Origin: Pedobacter cryoconitis
Lineage (GTDB): Bacteria; Bacteroidota; Bacteroidia; Sphingobacteriales; Sphingobacteriaceae
NCBI RefSeq assembly: GCF_014207135.1
Contig: NZ_JACHCC010000008.1
Span: 186,001 to 250,000, forward strand
Reading direction: 5' to 3'
DNA length: 64,000 bases
The notes beneath the pieces are model-generated. The model saw only the letters and a program-made list of their open reading frames with translations, was not told the origin of the DNA and searched no databases. How positions within the stretch are numbered: position 1 is the stretch's first letter; every line of letters begins with the position of its first letter. Of this stretch, positions 27,917-36,531 are shown one piece after another. The position numbers and the translations under genes were made by a program.

Positions 27917-28921
27917 TTAGTTACATGTACCTCCTTTTATATAAATAATATTATTGTTGATTGTATAATGAATACCTAAAGTCAGCTTCAGGGTTTTCAA
28001 TACTTCTGTCAGGCTTACATTCTTGAAATGTGCGGTCAGCCTGCAGTTCCGATAATTCCCGGTTGTGATCAGCTGAACTGCATATTTCCTTTCTATAGTT
28101 TCAAACACTTCTTTCAATGGCAGCTGATCAAACTCCATTTTGCCTGTTGTCCAGCTGGTAGCCAATGTGGCTTCGTCAATATTTTCAAGAGAGAGCGTAG
28201 CAGAATTTGGCTGGTACACTGCCTTTTGATTGGGTAACAGATGAATGGCGGCAGACTGCCTACCGGCCGAATCCTGAGATACAGCCACCTTACCCGTAAG
28301 CACAGTTACTTCAGCATCATGACCTTGCCATGCACGGATGTTAAAACTTGTACCCAGGACACGGGTTTGAAGGTTGAGGGATTTAACCACGAAAGGATGA
28401 GCAGGATCTCTTTTTACTTTAAAAAAGGCTTCCCCTGTTAATTTTACTGTTCTCAGTGCTGCATGTTTCAGATTTTCAGGATAACTAATGCTACTACCTG
28501 AATTAAGCCAGATTTCGCTGCTGTCAGGCAAGTGTATATTCAGTACTTTTCCTGGTTTTGCAGTTTTGCTTATCCATGTTATTAAAGCTGGTTGAGCTGG
28601 AATTGCATTTTTATATAAAAAGATAAACAGGCCACCTATAATCGCGGCTGCAACTGCAGAAGCAATAGCCACCATAGGCCAGATTTTAACTGTTTTTTTA
28701 CGGCCCTGGTTTTGAACAGTTTTCTGAATAACCTGAAAACTATCTTTCCATTCGTCATTTGCAGGAATAGTCGCCGTTTGTTTCCATAACCATGTGGCCT
28801 GCTCAAGCTGTTGCTGATGCAGCGGGTCTGTGGCCAGCCATTCGTTAAGCAGCTTTCTCTTTTCTTCGTTTTCCTGATCTGATAAGTATGCCAGTATAAT
28901 TTTCCAGTTCTCTTGGTTCAT
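27917..28921 (-). CDS. FecR family anti-sigma factor
   Basis: 334 residues. Cytoplasmic N-terminal helical sigma-binding region (to about 80), a single membrane helix (about 84-107), the FecR domain (WLNSGSSISYPENL, GEAFFKVKRDPAHPFVV, VLGTSFNIRAW) and a C-terminal DUF4974-type domain (FDQLPLKEVFETIERKYAV). Holds the ECF sigma factor until the STN domain of SusC signals substrate. Lies between the sigma and susC genes. Confidence 0.95.
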   Translation of the reverse strand: MNQENWKIILAYLSDQENEEKRKLLNEWLATDPLHQQQLEQATWLWKQTATIPANDEWKDSFQVIQKTVQNQGRKKTVKIWPMVAIASAVAAAIIGGLFIFLYKNAIPAQPALITWISKTAKPGKVLNIHLPDSSEIWLNSGSSISYPENLKHAALRTVKLTGEAFFKVKRDPAHPFVVKSLNLQTRVLGTSFNIRAWQGHDAEVTVLTGKVAVSQDSAGRQSAAIHLLPNQKAVYQPNSATLSLENIDEATLATSWTTGKMEFDQLPLKEVFETIERKYAVQLITTGNYRNCRLTAHFKNVSLTEVLKTLKLTLGIHYTINNNIIYIKGGTCN

Positions 28922-29014
28922 TACTACGATTTATATAGTAACAAGACAATAAAGAACCGATAGTCTACGGGCCTGCCAGCGTTAAGCTTCCATTAAGAAA
29001 TAATTAAGGATTTA

Positions 29015-29569
29015 CTATCTGAATTCTTCCGAACGTCTGATCACTCTTTCCTGTAAGAACAAAAAACCTTTAGCCAGATGGTCTTCTACCGTCCTTACTG
29101 AGATATCCAGTAGGGCTGCAATTTCTTTATAGCTGAACCCATCTATCCTGTACAGATAGAATACCAGGCGGCGCCTCTCTGGCAGCTGATCAATTAAAGT
29201 ATAGAGTAATCTGTTTTGGTCTTTATTCTGATAGTTTAAAGCCGGATCGACGTTTTTATCAGGAATTTCAAGGTCCTGTTCTTCATCGAACCGGAGAAAA
29301 TTTCTTTTGGAGAGTTTATGATAATTTATGGCTGCATTTTTTACTGCTCTGAACAGATATGCTTTTTCATTAACCAGCTGAACCTTATTCTTCCATACGG
29401 TGATAAACACATCATTTAGGATCAGTTGTGCTTCTTCAGGATTTTTTACAAGATAAACTGCATATTTTTTCAGCGTAGGATATACACGCCGGTAAAGATC
29501 CTCAAATGCTTTTTCATCGAGATGATGGTCAGCGTCACTGGTGAGTCCGGCAGTTATTTTGTCGCCCAT
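29015..29569 (-). CDS. ECF RNA polymerase sigma factor (FecI type)
   Basis: 184 residues from ATG 29569. A start nine codons earlier at 29596 is possible but would include half of an inverted repeat. Region 2 (FEDLYRRVYPTLKKYAVYLV) and region 4 (RLVFYLYRIDGFSYKEIAALLDISVRTVEDHL) are clear. Drives the downstream fecR-susC-susD-phosphoesterase genes under FecR control. It precedes fecR by 93 bp. Confidence 0.93.
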   Translation of the reverse strand: MGDKITAGLTSDADHHLDEKAFEDLYRRVYPTLKKYAVYLVKNPEEAQLILNDVFITVWKNKVQLVNEKAYLFRAVKNAAINYHKLSKRNFLRFDEEQDLEIPDKNVDPALNYQNKDQNRLLYTLIDQLPERRRLVFYLYRIDGFSYKEIAALLDISVRTVEDHLAKGFLFLQERVIRRSEEFR

Positions 29570-29652
29570 ATATATTTGCAAAACTATATGGGCCAAATGA
29601 CTGACAGATTAACAAGATATTAAATTAGTATATTACGCCATACTATTAACTG

Positions 29653-30258
29653 ATGAAGAAGTATTTTTTAATTTTACTATGCGTGATGAGTTTAAAGTCC
29701 TTTGGACAAGGTTACAAAGCTCAGATAGATTTATTTCGTAAGAACTACATGAACGAATTTCTGGAGGACAAAAATTCTCCACTTAAAAAAGACGATCTGC
29801 AATTTTTGCGTTTTTTTGATGCAGACAGCACTTATAAAGTTACGGCCAATGCAACAATTTTATCGGATGCGAGCCCATTTGTAATACCAGTTTTTACCGG
29901 GAAAGGTACAGACTACTTAAGATATGCCGTACTTAAATTTACACTGAAAGGTAAAGAGCTAGAACTTACCGTTTACAAGAATGTAGCCCTATCAAAAATG
30001 CCTCAATATAAAGATTATTTGTTTTTGCCATTTACAGATGAAACAAACGGGGTGACTACCTACGGAGGGGGAAGATACATTGATCTGCGTGAGGGAGATT
30101 TTAATAATGGGACCCTAATAATCGATTTCAATAAAGCTTATAACCCATACTGCGCTTTTGCAGGTGGTTACGCCTGCCCTAAACCGCCTGACGAAAATCA
30201 TCTTTTGTTAGCTGTTGAAGCAGGTGAAAAAATGTTTGCCAATGAAAAGAAACATTAA
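29653..30258 (+). CDS. DUF1684 domain-containing secreted protein
   Basis: 201 residues with signal peptide 1-19 (ends SFGQ). The mature part matches the DUF1684 pattern: DLQFLRFFDADSTYKV, YGGGRYIDL, then the cysteine-containing YNPYCAFAGGYACPKPPDEN near the C-terminus. The biochemical role of the family is not established. Divergent from the ECF sigma gene and overlapping the convergent AraC gene by 4 bp. Confidence 0.85.
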   Translation: MKKYFLILLCVMSLKSFGQGYKAQIDLFRKNYMNEFLEDKNSPLKKDDLQFLRFFDADSTYKVTANATILSDASPFVIPVFTGKGTDYLRYAVLKFTLKGKELELTVYKNVALSKMPQYKDYLFLPFTDETNGVTTYGGGRYIDLREGDFNNGTLIIDFNKAYNPYCAFAGGYACPKPPDENHLLLAVEAGEKMFANEKKH

Positions 30259-31130
30259 ATCACACGTGTCGTCTGGATGTATTTAGATCTAAATATCTCA
30301 GGTGGATACCCGGTATGTTTTTTAAAGAATCTGATAAAATAAGAAACGTCTCCATATCCCAGATAAGCGGCAATCTGGCTTACCTGGCTGGTTGTTGCGA
30401 GAAGGTACCTTTTAGACTCTAGAATAATGTATTCATTAATCAATACTGAACATCGCTTCCCTAATGTCGCCTTAGTAATCGCATTCAGCTGATAGATGGA
30501 AAGGTTTAACAGTTCAGCGTATTGGGATACTTGTTTATAGTTAATAACATGCGTTTCCAAAAGCTCCAAAAATTCCTCAAACCGTCCCTGGGTATATAGG
30601 TTGATATCATCAGGGTGTTTTTTGATATCCTGTCTGACTAGTTCGATAAAAAAAATATCCAGGTTTGCTTTAATAACTTCCTGATAGTTCTCTTGTCTGG
30701 TGGTAAACTCCTGAAAGATATAAGTCAATACAGATAGTAGTTTCCTGAACCGGTTTTCATCAGAATGACTATGGTTCATCTTGCTTGCCTTTCTGAATAT
30801 TTGACTTGACAATTGATCAGTACAATAATAGAAATCAGGTTTAAATTCCATGAGGTATCCTTTGCTCCCTGCTTTCAGGACGAGTTGGTGTACCTGACCG
30901 GGACGCATGAAGAAAACAGAATTGTCACAAATCTGATAAGATTTAAAATCTATTTCGTGGTTACCCTCCCCTTTTTCTAAGGCCAGGATATAGAAGAAAT
31001 CATGTCTATGGAGCTCCTGCACCATGTCTTCCCCATGAAGCAAGTCCTGAATATTCCGTATGCTAAAAGTTTCGAAAGAACCGAGTTCTTTTGAGCCAGT
31101 GTAAATATATCTAACAGGAATGTTCTCCAT
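30255..31130 (-). CDS. AraC family regulator
   Basis: 291 residues. Cupin-like N-terminus (HRHDFFYILALEKGEGNHEIDF, SVFFMRPGQVHQLVL) and C-terminal HTH with IAAYLGYGDVSYFIRFFKKHTG. It starts 12 bp after the adenosine deaminase gene on the same strand, so both are probably cotranscribed and the regulator may respond to a nucleoside-linked or stress signal. The effector is unknown. Confidence 0.9.
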   Translation of the reverse strand: MENIPVRYIYTGSKELGSFETFSIRNIQDLLHGEDMVQELHRHDFFYILALEKGEGNHEIDFKSYQICDNSVFFMRPGQVHQLVLKAGSKGYLMEFKPDFYYCTDQLSSQIFRKASKMNHSHSDENRFRKLLSVLTYIFQEFTTRQENYQEVIKANLDIFFIELVRQDIKKHPDDINLYTQGRFEEFLELLETHVINYKQVSQYAELLNLSIYQLNAITKATLGKRCSVLINEYIILESKRYLLATTSQVSQIAAYLGYGDVSYFIRFFKKHTGYPPEIFRSKYIQTTRVI

Positions 31131-31142
31131 TTGACAGCGTGT

Positions 31143-32555
31143 TTAAAACATCTTTTCAAACCGGGCAAAGTCTTTGTCCAGTCCGGCAATCAACTTCTCC
31201 TTTACTAAAGGCTCTTTGATAAAGGAATAATTAATACTGTTATATACAATCTTTTTGATATCCTCATAAGTAAACTCGGGATATCTGCTGGCCAGAAGTA
31301 CATACTGCTCAGTTAAATTGGTTCGTAACACTCCTGCATCGTCTGAACCAATTACGATAGGTACATTAAACTCTTTGTAAAGTGTCACTGGATGCCTGTT
31401 CCCTTTTACCTTTAAAATAAACTCATTACTGGACAGATTAATTTCTACAGCTATTCCTTTCTCTTTCATGTAATTCATCAGACTATAGCTATCTGTTTCA
31501 TAAGGCATATCAACACCATGTCCGATACGTGATGCACCTGCATCACGTACAGCCGCATTAATATGCCAGGTCAGGTCTTCTGGTTTGACAAGCCCTAAGG
31601 TGAGTTCACCGGCATGCATAGCATACTTAACCTGAGGATATTTTTCATGGCAATACTTAAACATCTGCATATGTAACCAATAATCCCTCATTGCTATTTC
31701 ATTATTTTCGGGCGACAGAATATTTACACCAACTATTAATGGATTTTTACTGGCAGCATCAAAAGCAATCAGTAACCTTTTAAAAACATCGCTGGCCTCC
31801 AGAATTCTGACGGTGTAGGTTTGATAACGCATCACAAACGATTCATCATCAATATGTAATGCCTGATGAAGCTTATTAACCGTATTAACACTGTAGTTAT
31901 CAGCACAAGAGATAATGTCTTTCTTAATTAACTCCTTGTAAAGTGTATCCAGTAAGAGCTGGCATCTCTGTGCATTATTCTGTTTCTGCAATAGCTGGAG
32001 CCTGGGATTGAACCGTAAACTCAACTCATCTGTCCTGGCACAACTTGCAGAGGAAAGCATGGTTTCTATATAACTTACATGTTCTTTAACTGCACGTTTT
32101 TTAATCTCCAGTAACCCTGAATCAATATTATCTTTACTGGCTATATCAAATTTCGAAAAGGTATCAAAGAATTGTTTGTCGGAAGGATTGCTGACATAAT
32201 TGTAGTCCTTAACCGACCACTTTTGTAATAACCTGGATCTGTATTCCTCTAATTGCCCATCTCTTTTCAGAGCGCTAAACCTTGTCCAATCTTTATCATT
32301 TGATGGCCTTTTATCTACAACTTCCAGTGTTTCTCTCTGGATGAAGTAATCCTTTTCAATAACATATTGAATGAAACTCTCGGCATAAACAGAACCGCTG
32401 TAATGATGATGAAGGTCGCCCCCTTTTGGCATAAGCGAAAAAAAAGCAGTAAGCTTAGCCGGGTTATTCCTTATTTTCTCTAAATAGTTGTTTACAGATT
32501 GAGCATGGGTATAAAAGAAAAGAAACGTAAAAAATATAGTCAGACACTTTTTCAT
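31143..32555 (-). CDS. Secreted adenosine deaminase family protein
   Basis: 470 residues with signal peptide 1-18 (ends HAQS). Zinc ligands and catalytic groups of the adenosine/AMP deaminase family are present: GGDLHHHYSGS near residue 46, MHAGELTLG, RIGHGVDM and IGSDDAGV. It should deaminate adenosine (or a similar purine) in the periplasm. It is longer than cytosolic bacterial adenosine deaminases (about 340) and has a long N-terminal region, as in the ADGF-like group. Followed by an AraC regulator. Confidence 0.9.
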   Translation of the reverse strand: MKKCLTIFFTFLFFYTHAQSVNNYLEKIRNNPAKLTAFFSLMPKGGDLHHHYSGSVYAESFIQYVIEKDYFIQRETLEVVDKRPSNDKDWTRFSALKRDGQLEEYRSRLLQKWSVKDYNYVSNPSDKQFFDTFSKFDIASKDNIDSGLLEIKKRAVKEHVSYIETMLSSASCARTDELSLRFNPRLQLLQKQNNAQRCQLLLDTLYKELIKKDIISCADNYSVNTVNKLHQALHIDDESFVMRYQTYTVRILEASDVFKRLLIAFDAASKNPLIVGVNILSPENNEIAMRDYWLHMQMFKYCHEKYPQVKYAMHAGELTLGLVKPEDLTWHINAAVRDAGASRIGHGVDMPYETDSYSLMNYMKEKGIAVEINLSSNEFILKVKGNRHPVTLYKEFNVPIVIGSDDAGVLRTNLTEQYVLLASRYPEFTYEDIKKIVYNSINYSFIKEPLVKEKLIAGLDKDFARFEKMF

Positions 32556-32607
32556 TAGTATATATTATTGATTTGTATTGATATTTTTATCAATGAGCTC
32601 CGATAAT

Positions 32608-32615
32608 CAAAAATA
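32608..32615 (-). promoter_or_regulatory. Candidate -7 element (TATTTTTG) of the adenosine deaminase gene
   Basis: Minus-strand match to TAnnTTTG about 53 bp before the start codon, in an AT-rich gap. No -33 element is evident at the expected distance. Confidence 0.35.
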
Positions 32616-32721
32616 CCATACATATTTCAATATATTTATTACTATTCTGTAAAAGGCTCACAGGATTGCATTTATATTTATTTTTCCTCAAGCATCGTCA
32701 TACGCAATCGGATTTATACTA

Positions 32722-32767
32722 AAGTAAAAAAGGCCATCTGAATCGATTCAGATGGCCTTTTTTACTT
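32722..32767. terminator. Perfect 46-bp palindromic terminator
   Basis: Exact palindrome centred on aatcgatt, with GC-rich arms (ggccatctgaatc) flanked by A-runs and T-runs, so it can terminate on both strands. It follows the cystatin-like gene on the minus strand. Confidence 0.8.
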
Positions 32768-32777
32768 ATAGATCGTA

Positions 32778-33065
32778 TTAAATTCTTATAATACCTGTAA
32801 TATAAGGTAATCCCTGTAGGGGAGCATATATTTCAACAATAGCTTCCCAAATTACATCAGCTGGTGGTATTGAAGCTGTACATTTGAAACGATAATTTTT
32901 TCCCGCTACAACCTGAGTTGAAACAGACTGAGGGGTGTACTTAACACCTAAATGACCTTTTAAAGCCTCCTCGAATACTTTTTTGTCATTTGGTGTAAGA
33001 CTGTGATAAGGACTCCATCCTCCTAGCGATGTTGCTACTGGACTTTCAGCAGTTTGATTTGACAT
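32778..33065 (-). CDS. Cystatin-like cysteine protease inhibitor
   Basis: 95 residues, no signal peptide. Three cystatin contact elements are in order: an N-terminal GG (GGWSPYHSL), a single helix (PNDKKVFEEALKGHLG), then the first-hairpin motif QxVxG as TQVVAGKNYRFKC, and a second hairpin with QGLPYITG. The QVVAG-x-NY wording is the same as in animal stefins (established knowledge of that family). Expected role: tight inhibition of papain-like proteases. No such protease is in the window. Monocistronic, with its own palindromic terminator. Confidence 0.72.
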   Translation of the reverse strand: MSNQTAESPVATSLGGWSPYHSLTPNDKKVFEEALKGHLGVKYTPQSVSTQVVAGKNYRFKCTASIPPADVIWEAIVEIYAPLQGLPYITGIIRI

Positions 33066-33354
33066 GATTTCTAATGTTTGAATTTCTTTTCCTACTCGTA
33101 AGGCTTTTCGGAAAACGCCACGTTTATTAAAGTGGTTTCTGTCTCCACTTTCATGTCTGTTAACAAGAAAAATATATAATATAAAAACTTGTATATCAAT
33201 GCATTTACATCATCTAAGCTAAGACAAATAGCTCGCTCTGATTCAAGTAGAAATACGGCTTATACAAATCAGGTAGAATCCCCTGGTAACACAATTATTT
33301 TGTAACCTTTGACCCATTCAGGCAAAAATAAATCTGGGTAAATTCATAAGAATT

Positions 33355-34605
33355 ATGGAAAAAACAGATATTTTTTTAGCAGAAATAATATCAGATATTG
33401 AAAGTTCTGATATTAGCAGGATAGAGAAAAAAACAAAGCATGAGCCTTTTGAATTGTGGTCTGATCCGGCTTTATTATCAGATTTAGCAGGAAATACCGG
33501 GGCATTCTTTGTCAGGGCAATCCTGAGTAAATTAAATATCAATGAGCACCGGGTATTAAGATGGAGACTAGAGAATAAATACAGACAATATGAGGTCTTA
33601 AATCATTATATCCCAGGCTGCATGGCCAGATCTATTAGTTTTTCACAATTACTAAATGAACCTAACGGGGCTCAAAGGATTAGAGAACTATGTGAAGATG
33701 GCTATTTTGTTAAGTCAACTCTTGGTCACAGTACGGGCAGGCTAAATAGTTTTGACAGAACAGCTGAATTAGAAAATATCATAAGCTCTTATCAGCATGA
33801 AGATGATAATCTGCAAAAATGGATGTTGCAGGAAAAATTAGATCTTAAAGAAGAATTCAGGATCCACACCTTTAACAGAGATCTTATATATGGTGTAACC
33901 TTTATCATGGCGGGTGAAGATTCATCAATAAGTATAGCTGCAGAAGCATATGTCACTGAAATTCTTAAAAAATTACCGGATACAATCCTGAACGGAACTT
34001 TAATCGGCTGGGACATCGGGATAACAACTAATCAGAAATTCTATATAATAGAGACAAACATAACCGGTTTCCATCCGGAATTTCATCGCGGATTTCAAAC
34101 AAGCGGATATTTTGGCGACCCTGATTACGGATCAATTATGTGTGCATGGCTGAACAACTATTTTAAGAACAATTATAATGTCTCGGTTGGGTCTGTTGAA
34201 ACTACTTTATTTCAAAGCAGTAGATTCTATGAGAAATTCATGTTTTACACATCCCTATTCAGGAATGAACACATGGAACTCCTGAAAAATAAAGCGAAAG
34301 GAACCAGGGTGTCAGCAATTATATATTTAGGTGAAGATATAAACCTCCTGTTAATTACATTATTAAGATATTTTCAGGAAGAAGACTTTGCCAAAAGATA
34401 TTATCTCATTACAGATAAAAAATATGCTACAGAGTTGAGTGGTTTACTCGCTAAGAATGATTTACTCCGTGTAGTCTCTGAGGACAGCTTATTCACAGTA
34501 GCTCAATATATGCTAATCAAGGAGCTGAAATATGAAAGACGAAAACGGATTAGCTTTTATCATACCATGCGCCTGATTAAAGAGGATTCTTGTTTTATGA
34601 TCTGA
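33355..34605 (+). CDS. ATP-grasp-like protein of unknown role
   Basis: 416 residues. An ATP-grasp-like core is suggested by DGYFVKSTLGHSTGR (lysine and Gly-rich loop, about 115-130), LQEKLDLKEEFRIHTFNRD, and GWDIGITTNQKFYIIETN near 225, where the acidic and Asn residues would bind metal. Residues 1-100 are a helical pre-grasp region, and about 320-416 form an extra alpha/beta domain (VSAIIYLGEDINLLLITLL) that I cannot assign. It may ligate or phosphorylate a small molecule or peptide. Divergent from the cystatin-like gene with 289 bp between. No precursor peptide is evident. Confidence 0.6.
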   Translation: MEKTDIFLAEIISDIESSDISRIEKKTKHEPFELWSDPALLSDLAGNTGAFFVRAILSKLNINEHRVLRWRLENKYRQYEVLNHYIPGCMARSISFSQLLNEPNGAQRIRELCEDGYFVKSTLGHSTGRLNSFDRTAELENIISSYQHEDDNLQKWMLQEKLDLKEEFRIHTFNRDLIYGVTFIMAGEDSSISIAAEAYVTEILKKLPDTILNGTLIGWDIGITTNQKFYIIETNITGFHPEFHRGFQTSGYFGDPDYGSIMCAWLNNYFKNNYNVSVGSVETTLFQSSRFYEKFMFYTSLFRNEHMELLKNKAKGTRVSAIIYLGEDINLLLITLLRYFQEEDFAKRYYLITDKKYATELSGLLAKNDLLRVVSEDSLFTVAQYMLIKELKYERRKRISFYHTMRLIKEDSCFMI

Positions 34606-34667
34606 TAATGGCTTTAAAATAATGATATTATACAATAATAGCGCAAAACTGGTATATTTGCTCTATT

Positions 34668-34988
34668 ATGGGTTACGCAAAAGAAAGAGGAAAGCTTGAG
34701 AAGCTATCAGTAAAAAATGTTGGTTTAGATATCTATAGTGAGAAGAATTTCGCAATTCTCCTTGATATTCATGAGAAGTATTCTCACACCGTAAGAATAC
34801 TAAAGAATAAAGAACCTGAAACATTTAGTGACCTGTACAAAAACGAATTACAGGAAGCAAAAGAAGGTAAAAGAGCAGTTAAAGAGAGTGATACTGACGA
34901 AACACGTCAGGAGAACTATATCAAATATAAAAACTCTCTTGCGGAGGCCTTAGAAAAGACCATTCAAGCAACAAAAGAATCTTTATAA
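34668..34988 (+). CDS. Small charged protein of unknown function
   Basis: 106 residues, rich in Lys and Glu with a long C-terminal helix (KYKNSLAEALEKTIQATKES). No signal peptide, cysteine or known domain. 62 bp downstream of the ATP-grasp-like gene on the same strand and ended by a strong bidirectional terminator, so it may be its operon partner. Confidence 0.6.
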   Translation: MGYAKERGKLEKLSVKNVGLDIYSEKNFAILLDIHEKYSHTVRILKNKEPETFSDLYKNELQEAKEGKRAVKESDTDETRQENYIKYKNSLAEALEKTIQATKESL

Positions 34989-34992
34989 TCAA

Positions 34993-35044
34993 GTATAGAA
35001 TCTAAAAAGCCTCAGATCTCTCTGAGGCTTTTTAGATTCTATAC
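34993..35044. terminator. Bidirectional terminator with 24-bp perfect arms
   Basis: Arms 34993-35016 and 35021-35044 are exact reverse complements around a tctc loop. The core aaaaagcctcaga / tctgaggcttttt supplies a GC stem with flanking A/T tracts. Serves the plus-strand small gene and the converging SRPBCC-VOC gene. Confidence 0.85.
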
Positions 35045-35053
35045 AGGTTTCAT

Positions 35054-36019
35054 TTAGTTTGAGGCCTGATAATTCAGCATCCAGTTAATTCCGTATTTAT
35101 CGGTGAATGAGCCAAAATAAGCACCCCAGAACATATCTTCCAAAGGCATCGTTATTACACCACCAGCGGATAACTTATCAAATATACTTTTGGTTTCTTC
35201 CCTTGATGCTGGTTCAAGATTGATATGCATATTATTTCCAAATTCAATTTTGAAGCCCATGCTTTCGGGTGCATCTGTAGCCATGATTACATGACCAGCC
35301 ATAATTGTCAGTTCTCCATGGATGATTAGCTTTTTGTCTGTATCGCTCAATGGCGGCATTGCAGCTGGCAGTTCTATATCTCCGAATCTTCTTAACCCAA
35401 CACCGGTAAATTCTCCCTTAAACACTTCCTTATAAAAATTAAGTGCTTCCTCTGTCTTTCCGTTAAAGTTTAAATAAGTCGTTACTCTGGCAGTATTATC
35501 TACCTTAAGTTCTTTCCTGATTTTAAATTGTGTACTTAAATAATGATCAAGATTACTTAATCCAGAAGCAAAACCTTCCTGGAAGCGCATTTCAACAATT
35601 TTTTCTAAATCTGCTTCTTTAGCAAAGGTTATTTCAACAGCCACTGTCGTTTCAGAACCTGTTTGGCTAAATTCATTTTTCCAGCTCATAACCGGAAAAT
35701 CAGAATTGATATTCCCGCTTTCATCACTAAATGAATTGACATTAGTAATCAGCTGATGTGGCACGATTGTTTTATAATCTACCCGGCACCATGTCCTGTC
35801 ACCCTGTGGCCCCACCATACAGTACAACCACATACCACCTTCTTTAAAATTCATTGTTTTTGTTTCTGCACTATAGGGTTTTGGTGCCCACCACTTGTCG
35901 AGCATCTCCCCTTCTGTCCAGGCTCTCCATACTTGTTCCACAGGGGCGTCAAATGTCCTTAAGACAGTTAGCTTTCTGTTTTTCATGTCTTTTGAAAAGA
36001 CGGCTTCTCTTTTTGTCAT
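35054..36019 (-). CDS. SRPBCC (AHSA1-type) and VOC domain fusion protein
   Basis: 321 residues. Residues about 18-165 are an AHSA1-like START domain ([28 protein letters not shown]). Residues about 178-320 are a PhnB/glyoxalase-type domain ([39 protein letters not shown]). Both are common single-domain proteins with unknown substrates, and here they are one chain. The start overlaps the end of the ArsR gene as ATGA, implying coupled translation, the usual ArsR-SRPBCC pairing. Confidence 0.88.
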   Translation of the reverse strand: MTKREAVFSKDMKNRKLTVLRTFDAPVEQVWRAWTEGEMLDKWWAPKPYSAETKTMNFKEGGMWLYCMVGPQGDRTWCRVDYKTIVPHQLITNVNSFSDESGNINSDFPVMSWKNEFSQTGSETTVAVEITFAKEADLEKIVEMRFQEGFASGLSNLDHYLSTQFKIRKELKVDNTARVTTYLNFNGKTEEALNFYKEVFKGEFTGVGLRRFGDIELPAAMPPLSDTDKKLIIHGELTIMAGHVIMATDAPESMGFKIEFGNNMHINLEPASREETKSIFDKLSAGGVITMPLEDMFWGAYFGSFTDKYGINWMLNYQASN

Positions 36020-36342
36020 GATTCTTTATTTTTAAGGTTTTGTTTTTTCAACAGCTCATCCAACTGATCAAAGCGGCTTTCCCACATAGTTCTGAATTGT
36101 TCAACCCAGGTATCTACCTCTTTTATTTTTCTTGGATTAAAATGATAATATATCTCGCGCCCCGTTTGCTCCTGCCTCAAAAGCTGGCATTCGGTAAGTA
36201 TTTTAATATGCTTGGATATGGCTTGCCTGCTACTGTCAAAGTGTTCGGCAATAGCATTTGGTGTCATAGCCTGCAAGGCGATTAAAGTCAGGATAGCTCT
36301 GCGCGTTGGGTCGGCAATTGCCTGAAATACATCTCTTCTCAT
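36016..36342 (-). CDS. ArsR family transcriptional regulator
   Basis: 108 residues. Winged helix with [14 protein letters not shown] and [18 protein letters not shown]. No metal-binding cysteine motif, as in the SRPBCC-linked ArsR group. It likely represses itself and the fusion gene through the inverted repeat just upstream. Confidence 0.92.
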   Translation of the reverse strand: MRRDVFQAIADPTRRAILTLIALQAMTPNAIAEHFDSSRQAISKHIKILTECQLLRQEQTGREIYYHFNPRKIKEVDTWVEQFRTMWESRFDQLDELLKKQNLKNKES

Positions 36343-36358
36343 ATAAACTTATATTTGC

Positions 36359-36396
36359 AACCGATTAGTTGCAAATATACATGCAACCAATCGGTT
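36359..36396. promoter_or_regulatory. ArsR operator-like inverted repeat over a -7 element
   Basis: Arms aaccgattagttgca (36359-36373) and tgcaaccaatcggtt (36382-36396) pair with one mismatch. The minus-strand sequence TATATTTG (36372-36379), a match to TAnnTTTG, lies across the inner edge, 30 bp before the ArsR start. Binding would block the promoter, as expected for autorepression. Confidence 0.65.
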
Positions 36397-36531
36397 TCTC
36401 AAATTTATTTTAATAAAAAATGCAAGATTTAACATAACTGTCCCTTTTCATGAAAATCTTATAAAGAGAAGTCTGAACAGTGTAAGAAAAACTATATATT
36501 TAATTTAACAGGCAAGAGCCAACAAGAATTA

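Noticed and set aside
34668-34988. 106-residue protein as precursor peptide of an ATP-grasp RiPP system
   Set aside because: No repeated core motif, no Thr/Asp/Glu/Ser-rich tail of the known graspetide type and no leader-core boundary; kept only as a possible partner protein.
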